DNA of 64,000 nucleotides from JANMAT01 sp031359995 (GTDB lineage: Bacteria; Actinomycetota; Acidimicrobiia; Acidimicrobiales; Ilumatobacteraceae), in the NCBI GenBank assembly GCA_031359995.1, contig JANMAT010000116.1, forward strand, positions 62,001-126,000. Direction: 5' to 3'. Numbering within the stretch: the first letter of the stretch is position 1; each line of letters begins with the position of its first letter. The notes beneath the pieces were generated by a model that was not told the DNA's origin, searched no databases, and was given only the letters and a program-made list of their open reading frames with translations. The position numbers and the translations under genes are program-made. Positions 1 to 8,248 of the stretch are shown one piece after another.

Positions 1-235
1 CGAGCGTCGTGGGCAGCGCCGCACCGGCACCACCGGTCGCGGCGCGGCCCGCGGTCGCGGCCGCGGTGGTCGAGCCGGCGGACGCGGTCGTGCTCGCCGC
101 GGCCGACGAGCCCGACGTGGTGGCGGTGGTCGACTTCGAGCTCGACGAGCACGCCGACGCCACCAGCGCACCGATCAGGACGGCGACGACCGCGCGACGC
201 GCTCGCAGGGATCGGTAGGGGGTGGGGAGGCGCAC
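1..235 (-). CDS. Exported lipoprotein, N-terminal part (cut by window edge)
   Basis: Read on the minus strand from a GTG at 235, the frame is open to position 1. It shows a lipoprotein signal: an Arg-rich n-region (RSLRARR), a hydrophobic stretch (AVVAVLIGALVASA) and a lipobox cysteine (VASAC), followed by a Ser/Thr/Ala-rich tether (SSSSKSTTATTSGSS and onward). GAAAGG lies upstream as a weak ribosome site. The functional domain is outside the window, so the role is unknown; a substrate-binding or surface enzyme lipoprotein is likely, because the linker resembles the tethers of the binding lipoproteins at 6.5-9.8 kb. A plus-strand frame over the same bases is a compositional shadow. Confidence 0.7.
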   Translation of the reverse strand, partial: MRLPTPYRSLRARRAVVAVLIGALVASACSSSSKSTTATTSGSSAAASTTASAGSTTAAATAGRAATGGAGAALPTTL

Positions 236-308
236 GGGAGACCTTTCGCGGAGGACCGTCGTCCGTTCACGCTAGGGCGTGGTCGGCGCCGCCGCACTGC
301 GGTAGGCG

Positions 309-1883
309 TCACCCGGCTTCGACCACCACCGTGCGCCCGACGACCTCTTCGAGCAGCCCACGTCGCTCGTTCGCCGCGTAGAGCTCGAGGCTCAGGTCCG
401 CATCCTTGCGGCCCACCGCGGTGATGACGACGTGGGCGGCCGTTGCGGAGACCTTCACCTCGGTCACCTTGCCGGCGTGGCCGCGGTCGAGCCCGATGGC
501 GACGCGCAGGAGCCCGGCGAGGCGGTGCACGGTGCGCTGGTCGTTCGGGCGCAGCGCGGCGAAGGTGGCGTGGCGCGCCTTGGGTCCCGACTTGCGGTGG
601 TAGCGCGCCACCTGGGCGATGACCTCGATCTCGTCGTCGGTGAGCCCGACGAGCCGGTCGCTGTGGCGGATCAGGTAGTAGCTGTGCAGATGGTGCTGGC
701 TGTGCGAGACGAACAGCCCCACGTTGGCCAGCAGCGCCCCGGCCTCCAGGTACTCGCGGCTGCTCTCGTCGAGCTCGTGCAGCGCCGCGGTCTGGTCGAA
801 GAGCTGCACGGCCAGGCGGGCCACGTGCGCGGAGTGCTCGGGCTCCTCGTCGCACTGGGCCATGAGCTGGCGCACGCTGTGGCGGGCGAGATCGCTGAGG
901 TGGTGCAGCGTGGCGCCGTCGCGCCGCTGCAACGTGTCGAGCAGCACGCCTTCGCGCAGCGCGTACCCCGAGATGACGAGGTCGTCGGCGCCGAAGGCAT
1001 CCATCACGCCCTCCAGCACCAGCGCGCCGGCCAGGATGATGTCGGCCCGCTTGGGGTCGAGGCCCTCGATGGCGGCGCGCAGCGCGGGTGTGCGAGCGCG
1101 AACGAGGCGGTCGACCACGGCGTGCACGTCGTGCACGGTGAGGGCGTGGGCGTTGAACGTCTTCGGCGCCGGCCGACCGCGCATGGCCTGGGCGATGGCG
1201 GCCACCGCCTCGGCGGTGCCCGACGACGCGACGAACACCTCGAAGCCGTACGACTCGACCTCACGGTGGAAGGCCCACACGAGCGACCGGATGTAGGCGC
1301 GGCACGCGGCCACCGCCGTCTTGGTCGCCACGCCGTCCGGGAAGAAACGGTCGGTGAGGCGCACCGCGCCCAGCTTCAGGCTGCGCGACGCACGCACCTG
1401 GTCGCGGTGACCGAGCAGCACCTCGGTGGACCCGCCACCGATGTCGCACAGCAGCAGCGGACGGTCGTACACCGGCAGGGCCTGGAGCACGCCGAGGTGG
1501 ATGAGCCGGGCCTCTTCGATGCCGGAGATGACCTCGATGTCGACGCCGGCCGCGCGGGCGCGGTCGATGAACTCCTGGTGGTTGGCCGCCTCGCGCACCG
1601 CCGAGGTGGCCACGGCGCGCACTGGCGCGCCGAGCGACTCGGCGATGCGGCGCATGCGGGCCAGCGCGGCGACGCCCCGCTCGATGGCGTCGGCCGACAG
1701 CTCCTTCATGTCGCCGCCGCCGCGCCCGAGGCGCACCATCTCCTTCTCCTGCGTGATCACATCGAAGGTCTGCTGGTCGAGCACCCGGGCCACGACGAGG
1801 TGGAACGAGTTCGTGCCGACGTCGATGGCGGCGATGGTGCCCGGGACGGGGGGCGTACGACGGGTGGCGGCCACGGTGGGCAC
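309..1883 (-). CDS. ppx: Exopolyphosphatase / pppGpp phosphohydrolase (Ppx/GppA family)
   Basis: A 524-residue cytosolic enzyme expected to release phosphate from inorganic polyphosphate and/or convert pppGpp to ppGpp. The actin-like ASKHA core shows the first phosphate loop DVGTNSFHLVVA (residues 21-32), the ISGIEEAR catalytic-Glu region near 119-126 and the second phosphate loop DIGGGSTE near 147-154. Residues from about 340 form an HD-like all-helical domain (ANVGLFVSHSQHHLHSYYLI), as in the long E. coli Ppx-type proteins of about 510 residues. The start is GTG 1883, only 9 nt after the stop of the DUF305 gene, so the two are probably co-transcribed. Ppx and GppA activity cannot be told apart from sequence alone. 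Confidence 0.9.
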   Translation of the reverse strand: MPTVAATRRTPPVPGTIAAIDVGTNSFHLVVARVLDQQTFDVITQEKEMVRLGRGGGDMKELSADAIERGVAALARMRRIAESLGAPVRAVATSAVREAANHQEFIDRARAAGVDIEVISGIEEARLIHLGVLQALPVYDRPLLLCDIGGGSTEVLLGHRDQVRASRSLKLGAVRLTDRFFPDGVATKTAVAACRAYIRSLVWAFHREVESYGFEVFVASSGTAEAVAAIAQAMRGRPAPKTFNAHALTVHDVHAVVDRLVRARTPALRAAIEGLDPKRADIILAGALVLEGVMDAFGADDLVISGYALREGVLLDTLQRRDGATLHHLSDLARHSVRQLMAQCDEEPEHSAHVARLAVQLFDQTAALHELDESSREYLEAGALLANVGLFVSHSQHHLHSYYLIRHSDRLVGLTDDEIEVIAQVARYHRKSGPKARHATFAALRPNDQRTVHRLAGLLRVAIGLDRGHAGKVTEVKVSATAAHVVITAVGRKDADLSLELYAANERRGLLEEVVGRTVVVEAG

Positions 1884-1892
1884 GGTACCGGG

Positions 1893-2504
1893 TCACGGCC
1901 CGATGACCACCGCTTGCAGCCGCGCCAGCTCGTCCTGCTGGCTGGCCACCACCACGCGGGCCAGGTCGCGCACCTCGGCGCGCGACGCCGTGGCCGCGGC
2001 GTCGCCGGCGATCACACCGGCGGCGCGGTGGTGGGCGACCATCAGGGTCACGTACAGCCGATCGGCACGGGCGCCGGCCGACTGGGCCAGCTCGGTGGTG
2101 TCGTCGTCCACGGCGAGGCCGGGCATCTCGTTGATCGGAACCGCGCCGCCCATCCAGTCCAGCGCGGTGTCACCTTCGTTGGCGAGGGGTGCGCCGTAGC
2201 GCGCCAGCAGTTCGATCATCCGCCCGTTCTCCTCGGACTGCGCGGTCACGATCTGGCGGGCCAGTTGGCGCAGCGGCGCGCTGGCGCCTTCGGTCGGCTT
2301 CGACAGCAGCACCAGGCTCATGCCGACGGCCTGCTCGTGGTGGTAGCGGAGGTCCTGCAGCGCGCGCACGTCGATCGAGTCGGCGGCCGGCGCGCCCGCG
2401 GGTCGACCGACCCGCACGCCCACGGTGAACGCGAGCACGGCGGCGACGACGCCGACCGCCGTCAGTCGGACGAACGCCCGGCGCGGAAACGACTCGAGGT
2501 CCAC
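1893..2504 (-). CDS. DUF305 ferritin-like membrane-anchored protein
   Basis: A 203-residue protein with one N-terminal transmembrane or signal segment (about residues 12-30, VRLTAVGVVAAVLAFTVGV) and an extracytoplasmic four-helix DUF305 domain. The two halves carry the His pairs typical of the family: YHHEQAVGMS near residue 54 and MVAHHRAAGVI near 155. DUF305 proteins are often linked to metal stress, but their reaction is not established. The GTG start at 2504 has a strong ribosome site (GAGGAGGAG). It heads a two-gene unit with ppx and diverges from livG. Confidence 0.8.
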   Translation of the reverse strand: MDLESFPRRAFVRLTAVGVVAAVLAFTVGVRVGRPAGAPAADSIDVRALQDLRYHHEQAVGMSLVLLSKPTEGASAPLRQLARQIVTAQSEENGRMIELLARYGAPLANEGDTALDWMGGAVPINEMPGLAVDDDTTELAQSAGARADRLYVTLMVAHHRAAGVIAGDAAATASRAEVRDLARVVVASQQDELARLQAVVIGP

Positions 2505-2594
2505 ACGCGCTCCTCCTCGATCGGTCGAAGTTGTTGCACCGTACAGCCATCAATTCCGAGCATCACGGTGTCGTTGCAGTCTGTGGATTGATTC

Positions 2595-2623
2595 TTGCTA
2601 CCGGCCAGCCCGCCCTTTACATT
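2595..2623 (+). promoter_or_regulatory. Candidate sigma-A promoter of the liv operon
   Basis: TTGCTA (2595-2600), a 17-nt spacer and TACATT (2618-2623) lie 36 nt before the GTG of livG in the divergent DUF305/livG gap. Spacing is ideal and both hexamers are close to consensus. No operator is evident beside it. Confidence 0.55.
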
Positions 2624-2658
2624 GCGTCAGTACACCAAACGTCTGGGGGGATGATCGG

Positions 2659-3420
2659 GTGGCGCTGCTCGAGGTGGACAACGTATCCGTGCGCTTCGGA
2701 GGCATCGTGGCGCTCGATGGACTGAGCTTCTCCATCGAGCAGGGTCAGATCCTGGGCCTCATCGGGCCGAACGGTGCCGGCAAGACCACGATGTTCAACG
2801 TGATCTCACGCGTGTACCAGCCGACCGAGGGCCGTGTGGTCTTCGACGGCCATGACATGCTGCACGTGCGGGCCGACCAGATCTGCAACTACGGCATCTC
2901 CCGTACGTTCCAGAACCTGGCCTTGTGGCCGGCGCTCAGCGTGCTCGAGAACGTGATGGTGGGCGCCCACACGCAGGGCAGCGCCGGCTTCCTCCGCTCG
3001 GCGTTCCGCGTGGGCACCAAGTCCGAGGAGAACGCCCTGGCCCGACGGGCGTACGACATCCTCGACGAGCTCGGTCTGGCCGGCATCGCCTTCAACCGGG
3101 CCGCCGGCCTGCCCTTCGGTACCCTCAAGCGCGTCGAGCTGGCCCGGGCCCTGGCGGCCAAGCCGAAGCTGCTCATGCTCGACGAACCGGCGTCGGGCCT
3201 CACCCACGCCGAGGTCCAGGAGCTCGGCGGACTCGTCACGACCTTGCGTGACCGCTACGGCGTCACCGTGCTGCTGGTGGAGCACCACATGGCGATGGTG
3301 ATGGGCATCAGCGACAACGTGGTGGTCATGGACTTCGGCCGCAAGATCGCCGAAGGCGTGCCCGCCGAGGTGTCGCGCAACCCACGAGTCATCCAGGCCT
3401 ACCTCGGAGGGACAGCGTGA
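2659..3420 (+). CDS. livG: Branched-chain-type ABC transporter ATP-binding protein LivG
   Basis: A 253-residue ATPase of the HAAT (Liv) importer family. Walker A is GPNGAGKT (36-43), Walker B LLMLDEP (about 171-177), and the signature is the LivG-type LPFGTLKRVELARAL instead of a classical LSGGQ. The C-terminus VIQAYLGG is typical of LivG. GTG 2659 was chosen because GGGGGG sits 8 nt upstream and the product then begins at the usual place (VALLEVDNVSVRFGG); the frame is open further upstream but without a site. Its stop overlaps the start of livF by 4 nt. First gene of the importer operon. Confidence 0.93.
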   Translation: MALLEVDNVSVRFGGIVALDGLSFSIEQGQILGLIGPNGAGKTTMFNVISRVYQPTEGRVVFDGHDMLHVRADQICNYGISRTFQNLALWPALSVLENVMVGAHTQGSAGFLRSAFRVGTKSEENALARRAYDILDELGLAGIAFNRAAGLPFGTLKRVELARALAAKPKLLMLDEPASGLTHAEVQELGGLVTTLRDRYGVTVLLVEHHMAMVMGISDNVVVMDFGRKIAEGVPAEVSRNPRVIQAYLGGTA

Positions 3421-4175
3421 GCGAGCAGACCCAGGTCGCCTCCGGCGGCACGCAGACGACCGGCCCGGCCATCCTGCACGCCACCGACCTGAAGGCCAGC
3501 TACGGCCCGGTGCGTGCGCTGCACGGCATCACCTTCGAGGTGCGCCACGGCGAGGTCGTCGTGATCCTCGGGGCCAACGGCGCCGGCAAGACGACCACGA
3601 TCAGGGCGATCTGCCAGATGGTGTCCACCGAAGGCTCCATCGTGTTCGACGGACACGAGATCAGCACCCGCTCGACCACCGAGATCGCCCGCTTCGGCAT
3701 CGCCCACGTGCCTCAGGGCCGGGGCACCTTCGCCGATCTGAGCGTGGAGGAGAACCTGCAGGTCGGTGCGTTCACCCGCAAGGACCGCGCCGGCATCCTC
3801 GCGGACCGCGACCTCTGGTTCGAGGTGTTCCCCCGGCTGGGCGAGCGGCGGGCCCAGCTCGCCGGGTCGCTGTCGGGTGGCGAGCAGCAGATGCTGGCGG
3901 TGGCGCGGGCCATGATGAGCCGGCCGAAGGTGCTGCTGCTCGACGAGCCCAGCCTGGGTCTGGCCCCCATCATCGTGCACGACCTGTTCCGACGCTTGGG
4001 GGCGTTGAACAAGGAGCAGAGCATCACGATGTTGGTGGTCGAGCAGAACGCCAGCCTCGCGTTCGAGATCGCCGACCGGGCCTACGTGCTCGAGGCCGGC
4101 GAGATCGCGCTGTCGGGCTCGGCCGAGCAGTTGAAGAACGACGACGCCGTCCGGCGTGCGTATCTGGGCTACTGA
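3417..4175 (+). CDS. livF: Branched-chain-type ABC transporter ATP-binding protein LivF
   Basis: A 252-residue second ATPase subunit, pairing with LivG at the membrane. Walker A is GANGAGKT (52-59), the signature LSGGEQQMLAVARAM is near 152-166, and Walker B LLLDEPSLGLAP near 175. The C-terminus RRAYLGY is diagnostic of LivF. About 18 extra N-terminal residues (Thr/Gly/Gln-rich) precede the usual start of the fold. The GTG overlaps the livG stop, so translation is probably coupled. Confidence 0.93.
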   Translation: MSEQTQVASGGTQTTGPAILHATDLKASYGPVRALHGITFEVRHGEVVVILGANGAGKTTTIRAICQMVSTEGSIVFDGHEISTRSTTEIARFGIAHVPQGRGTFADLSVEENLQVGAFTRKDRAGILADRDLWFEVFPRLGERRAQLAGSLSGGEQQMLAVARAMMSRPKVLLLDEPSLGLAPIIVHDLFRRLGALNKEQSITMLVVEQNASLAFEIADRAYVLEAGEIALSGSAEQLKNDDAVRRAYLGY

Positions 4176-4188
4176 GGGGGAGGCAGCT

Positions 4189-5247
4189 GTGGGTTCTCTT
4201 GCGGCGGTCAGCGAAACGCGCGGTGGTAGCGCCGTCAGCGTCGTCCAGCGCGCACGGGCACGCATCGACGAGATCGGCACCAGGGGGCTGGCCATCGCCG
4301 GTTCCGTGGTCCTGGTGCTGTCGGTCGTCTTCATCGCGATGGACGGTCCGAAGCTGTTCTGGAAGCGCTTCCTCGACGGTTTGGCCAACGGCTTCGTGTA
4401 CGGCGCGGTGGCCCTGGCCCTCGTGCTCATCTACAAGGCCACCAGCATCATCAACTTCGCCCAGGGCTCCATGGCCATGTTCTTCACGTTCGTGTCGTGG
4501 GTGCTGTCCCACGAGCAGGGCTGGCCGGTGTGGCTCTCGATCATCACGGCCATGATCGCCTCGGCCCTGGTGGCTGCCGGCTTCGAGCGCGTGCTCATCC
4601 GGCCGTTCGATCCGGGCAACCACCTGCCGATCACCATCATCACCATCGCCCTGCTGTCGGTGATCGATGGCCTCGCGGTCTACATCTGGTTCGCGGACCC
4701 GAAGGGCTACCCGAGCCCGTTCCCGTCCACCAAGAACGACGTGGCCACCGTGTTCGGTGCCCGCATCTTCTATGCGCAGATGGGCATCTGGCTCACGGTC
4801 ATCATCACCACCATCGTGCTGTCGCTGCTGCTGAGCAAGACGAAGATCGGCCTGGCCTTCCGCGCCGTGTCGTCCAACATCGAGTCGAGCCGGCTCGTGG
4901 GCGTCCACGTGGGACGCACGCTGCAGTTCGGTTGGGCCCTCGCCGCGGCCATCGGCACGCTCGCCGGCAGCATGTTCCTGTCGTCGGGCACCACGCAGCT
5001 GCAGCCGCTGTTCATGGGGCAGATCCTCGTGTTCTCGTTCGCGGCGGCCACCATCGGCGGCCTCGACAGCCTCGTCGGCGCCGTGGTCGGTGGCCTCCTG
5101 GTGGCGCAGTTGCAGACGATGATCGGCGGCTACATCAAGTTCATCGGCTCGGACCTCGTGCTCGCCACCACCCTGGTCCTGATCATCGTGGTCCTGCTCG
5201 TCAGACCGAACGGACTGTTCGGCTCCAAGCGCGTGGAGCGTGTGTGA
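4189..5247 (+). CDS. livH: Branched-chain-type ABC transporter permease LivH
   Basis: A 352-residue polytopic inner-membrane permease. After a polar N-terminal stretch of about 30 residues, an extra segment (LAIAGSVVLVLSVVFIAM) precedes the LivH core starting FLDGLANGFVYGAVALALVL. The motif AAATIGGLDSLVGAVVGGLL near the C-terminus is the cytoplasmic coupling loop of LivH/LivM proteins. GTG 4189 was chosen because GAGGGGGAGG lies directly upstream; it follows the livF stop by 13 nt. The stop overlaps the livM start by 1 nt. Confidence 0.92.
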   Translation: MGSLAAVSETRGGSAVSVVQRARARIDEIGTRGLAIAGSVVLVLSVVFIAMDGPKLFWKRFLDGLANGFVYGAVALALVLIYKATSIINFAQGSMAMFFTFVSWVLSHEQGWPVWLSIITAMIASALVAAGFERVLIRPFDPGNHLPITIITIALLSVIDGLAVYIWFADPKGYPSPFPSTKNDVATVFGARIFYAQMGIWLTVIITTIVLSLLLSKTKIGLAFRAVSSNIESSRLVGVHVGRTLQFGWALAAAIGTLAGSMFLSSGTTQLQPLFMGQILVFSFAAATIGGLDSLVGAVVGGLLVAQLQTMIGGYIKFIGSDLVLATTLVLIIVVLLVRPNGLFGSKRVERV

Positions 5248-6437
5248 TGGCGCCCCGGACGATCCAGCAGGGCAGCAGCGCCCACCGGGGGCTCCTGGCC
5301 GGTGCCGCCGTTCTCGCCCTGGCCGTGGTGGTGCTCCTGCCGTTCGTCACGCTCCCGGGCGAGAAGTGGCTGGGGAACCCGACCGGCCAGATCATCAACC
5401 TGCAGCGGCTGTGCGCATTCGCAGTGGCCATCCTGGGCCTCAACCTGCTCATCGGGTACACGGGCCAGATCTCCATCGGTCACTCGGCCTTCGTCGGGCT
5501 GGGTGCGTACGGCACGGTGCTCATGACGAACCACGGGTGGAGCTACTTCGTGGCGCTACCGCTGTCGGCGGTGCTGTGCTTCGCGGTGGGCTGCTTCATC
5601 GGTCTGCCGGCGCTGCGCATCCGGGGTCTCTACCTGGTGGTGGTCACGTTCGCCTTGGCCATCGTGTTCCCCACGCTCATCGAGAAGTACGAGAGCTTCA
5701 CGGGCGGTTCGAACGGCCTGAAGGGCAAGTCGGTGCTCGAGCCCAAGGCACCGCTCGACAAGATCTTCGATCCGCGTGATCGCATCGACCCGCTGCGCTA
5801 CCGCTACTTCATCGTGCTCATCGTCGCGGCGATCATGTTCCTGATCGCCCGCAACCTCATCCGGAGCCGGGCCGGCCGCGGTCTCGTCGCCCTGCGTGAC
5901 AACCCCACGGCGGCGGTCATCAACGGCGTCTCGGTGCCGGTCTACAAGGTCCTGGCCTTCGGTGTGAGCGCGGCCTACTGCGGTGTGGCCGGCTGGATGC
6001 TCATGGCCCGCGACGCGGCGCCGTTCGCCTCGCAGGGCTCGTTCGCCGTCGACCTGTCGATCACGCTCATCATCGGCCTGGTCATGGGCGGCGTGGCCAC
6101 CATCGGCGGCGCCATCCCCGGCGCCATCATCGTGGTCATCGTGCGCTACGCCCTCGAGCAGCTCACCAACCAGAAGTCGATCCTCGGCATCAACATGGAG
6201 TGGCTCGCCAAGCGCCAGGGCAAGGGCGGCGTCGTCGGCATCGCCTTCGGCGTCCTGCTCGTCGGCTTCGTGTTCGTGCTGCCCGGTGGGGTCATCGACG
6301 GCCTCCGGCGGTTGCGGGCCCGGTTCGTTCGCATCACGCCGTACCCGTCGTGGCTCAGGGCCCTGCGATCGTCGGCGCCGGCCAGCGAGAGCCTGCCCAG
6401 CAGCGCGCCCGATCCCGTCGCCGGCCCCGTCGCCTGA
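5247..6437 (+). CDS. livM: Branched-chain-type ABC transporter permease LivM
   Basis: A 396-residue permease partner of LivH. The first membrane segment is GLLAGAAVLALAVVVLLPFVTL; the conserved LivM stretch LNLLIGYTGQISIGHSAFVGLGAYG follows, and GGVATIGGAIPGAIIVVIV marks the coupling loop. An extended loop (about residues 160-185, GSNGLKGKSVLEPKAPLDK) and a polar Ser/Pro-rich tail end the protein. ATG 5247 overlaps the livH stop (TGATG). Confidence 0.92.
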   Translation: MAPRTIQQGSSAHRGLLAGAAVLALAVVVLLPFVTLPGEKWLGNPTGQIINLQRLCAFAVAILGLNLLIGYTGQISIGHSAFVGLGAYGTVLMTNHGWSYFVALPLSAVLCFAVGCFIGLPALRIRGLYLVVVTFALAIVFPTLIEKYESFTGGSNGLKGKSVLEPKAPLDKIFDPRDRIDPLRYRYFIVLIVAAIMFLIARNLIRSRAGRGLVALRDNPTAAVINGVSVPVYKVLAFGVSAAYCGVAGWMLMARDAAPFASQGSFAVDLSITLIIGLVMGGVATIGGAIPGAIIVVIVRYALEQLTNQKSILGINMEWLAKRQGKGGVVGIAFGVLLVGFVFVLPGGVIDGLRRLRARFVRITPYPSWLRALRSSAPASESLPSSAPDPVAGPVA

Positions 6438-6538
6438 GCACCCACTGTTTTCCGCAGCACCCGACCCCCCAGTCGATCTGCATTCCGCAGGACCAGCAGG
6501 ACCAACCAACAGCAGTAGCTACACAGGGGGAACACGCG

Positions 6539-8023
6539 TTGCGACACTCAAGGAAGACGACCATGGTCGGGGTGATGAGCCTTGCGCTCGTCGCTGCGGC
6601 GTGCGGCAGCAGCGGCGGCAAGTCCGACGCCGGTGGCACCACGACCGCGGGCTCGGCCGCCGCCACCACGGCGGCTGCGACGGCCACCACGGCGGCCGCG
6701 GCCACGACGGCGGCATCGGCGGCTCCGACGACGGCGGCCAAGGCGAAGTTCGGCAAGGTCGACGACAAGACCTACGCCGGCGCCAGCAACTTCAAGCTCG
6801 ACCTGAGCAAGTGCCCGAGCGACTGGGACATCAACCAGGGCATCACGGCGTCGGAGATCAAGTTCTTCACGTCCCAGCCCACGTCGGGTCCGTTGGCCGG
6901 CTTCGGCCTCATCGCCGACGGCATGCGCAGCTACTTCAAGTACGCCGGACCGGCGGCCGGACACACGATCGTCTACGAGAACAAGGACGACGTGTACCAG
7001 GCCGACAAGACCAAGGCCAACGTCGACGAGGCCATCGCCGGCAAGAAGTACGCCGGCCTCGCCACCGTCATCGGCACCCCGAACAACCTGGCCATCTGGG
7101 AGACCACTGGCAAGGAGTGCATGCCCCAGCTGCTGAACGGGACCGGCGCGGCCCAGTGGGGCGACGTCGACGGCCACCCGTGGACCACGGGCATGCAGCT
7201 CGATTACACCACCGAAGCCATCCTGTGGGCGGAGTGGATCAAGAAGGAGTTCCCGAGCGGCGCCAAGGTCGCCTCGGTCACCTTCAACAACGACTTCGGC
7301 AAGAGCTACTCGAAGGGCTTCAAGATCGCCATCAAGGGCACCAAGATCGAGCTGCTCACCGATGAGCTGCACGAGGCCACGGCCCCGAACCTGACGAACC
7401 AGTTCACCAACATCGAGGCCAAGAACCCCGACGTGATCCTCATCCAGACCTCGGGCGCGTTCTGCGTGCAGGCGCTGGCCGAGATCGAGAAGCGTGCCCT
7501 GAAGTCGAAGGTCATGATCTCGGGCACCTGCGGCTCGATCAGCCAGTTCTTCAAGCCGCTCATCGACCAGGGCCTCACCGGCAAGGACACCTACATCCTG
7601 CAGTACATCAAGGATGTGAACGACCCCGAGTGGGCCAACGACGAGTTCGTCAAGACGTTCCACGAGCAGGCCAAGGCCCAGGGCCTCGACGACAAGCAGA
7701 GCACCTATGCCACCGGCTGGGTGTTCGGCTGGTACCTGCACGAGATCGTCAAGTTGGCTGCCACCTACGAGGGCGGGCTCAACCGGGCCAACCTCACCCT
7801 GGCCGCCCACGCCATCGACAAGACCATGCCGCTCATGCTGCCCGGCGTCACCAACAAGATGGACGGCATGAACGACGCGTACCTCAACGAGGCCGCCCGA
7901 GTGGCCAAGTACACGATCACCGACCCGAAGGCCACGGGCACGTTCGTGGCGCAGGGCGAGGTCATCAACAAGGAAGGCTCGCTCGGTACCTTCGCCAAGT
8001 TCCAGGCCCAGACCGGCGCCTGA
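6539..8023 (+). CDS. HAAT-type substrate-binding lipoprotein (first copy)
   Basis: A 494-residue periplasmic-binding-protein-fold lipoprotein of the Leu/Ile/Val-binding (Peripla_BP_6) class, the likely receptor of the LivGFHM importer. A TTG start at 6539 is supported by GGGGGA 7 nt upstream and gives a proper signal (LRHSRKTTMVGVMSLALVAAAC); ATG 6563 would remove the positive n-region. The lipobox cysteine is followed by about 40 residues of Thr/Ala tether and then the binding domain (FGKVDDKTYAGASNFKLDL and onward). It is strikingly similar along its length to the next gene, so the two arose by tandem duplication. The ligand is unknown; neighbouring CoA-ligase genes suggest a carboxylic acid. 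Confidence 0.9.
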   Translation: MRHSRKTTMVGVMSLALVAAACGSSGGKSDAGGTTTAGSAAATTAAATATTAAAATTAASAAPTTAAKAKFGKVDDKTYAGASNFKLDLSKCPSDWDINQGITASEIKFFTSQPTSGPLAGFGLIADGMRSYFKYAGPAAGHTIVYENKDDVYQADKTKANVDEAIAGKKYAGLATVIGTPNNLAIWETTGKECMPQLLNGTGAAQWGDVDGHPWTTGMQLDYTTEAILWAEWIKKEFPSGAKVASVTFNNDFGKSYSKGFKIAIKGTKIELLTDELHEATAPNLTNQFTNIEAKNPDVILIQTSGAFCVQALAEIEKRALKSKVMISGTCGSISQFFKPLIDQGLTGKDTYILQYIKDVNDPEWANDEFVKTFHEQAKAQGLDDKQSTYATGWVFGWYLHEIVKLAATYEGGLNRANLTLAAHAIDKTMPLMLPGVTNKMDGMNDAYLNEAARVAKYTITDPKATGTFVAQGEVINKEGSLGTFAKFQAQTGA

Positions 8024-8051
8024 CCCTTCCGACATCGACGAACGCAACGCG

Positions 8052-8080
8052 CGGAGCCGCCCCCCATCGGGGCGGCTCCG
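8052..8080 (+). terminator. GC hairpin after first binding-protein gene
   Basis: A perfect 12-bp stem (CGGAGCCGCCCC / GGGGCGGCTCCG) closes a 5-nt loop 28 nt after the stop codon. There is no U-run, as is usual for high-GC actinobacterial terminators. It may attenuate rather than stop transcription toward the second copy, or protect the upstream mRNA end. Confidence 0.6.
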
Positions 8081-8100
8081 TCGCGTCCACCTGGACGGGT

Positions 8101-8126
8101 CACTACTGGATGATGTGTCAGTAGTG
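8101..8126. promoter_or_regulatory. Inverted repeat upstream of second binding-protein gene (possible operator)
   Basis: Perfect 8-bp arms CACTACTG (8101-8108) and CAGTAGTG (8119-8126) flank 10 nt. It lies 123 nt before the TTG start of the second copy and has no equivalent before the first. The layout suits a dimeric repressor site or an RNA hairpin; neither is proven. Confidence 0.35.
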
Positions 8127-8248
8127 GGGCCTACGGATTAGGGTCGATGCCTTCGCCGTCGGTGGGAGACCGGACACGCGACGCTGCATGTCGATGGCCT
8201 CCCCCCGGCACGAGCATCAGAACCATCCCAACCTCCCGGGGAGAACCG

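Noticed and set aside
9..218. Plus-strand 69-codon frame at the window start
   Set aside because: It mirrors the minus-strand lipoprotein, whose signal peptide and lipobox are clear.
6600..6740. GCC/ACG-rich tandem tract looked like a DNA repeat array
   Set aside because: It encodes the Thr/Ala tether of a lipoprotein; the period follows codons and is not an independent repeat element.
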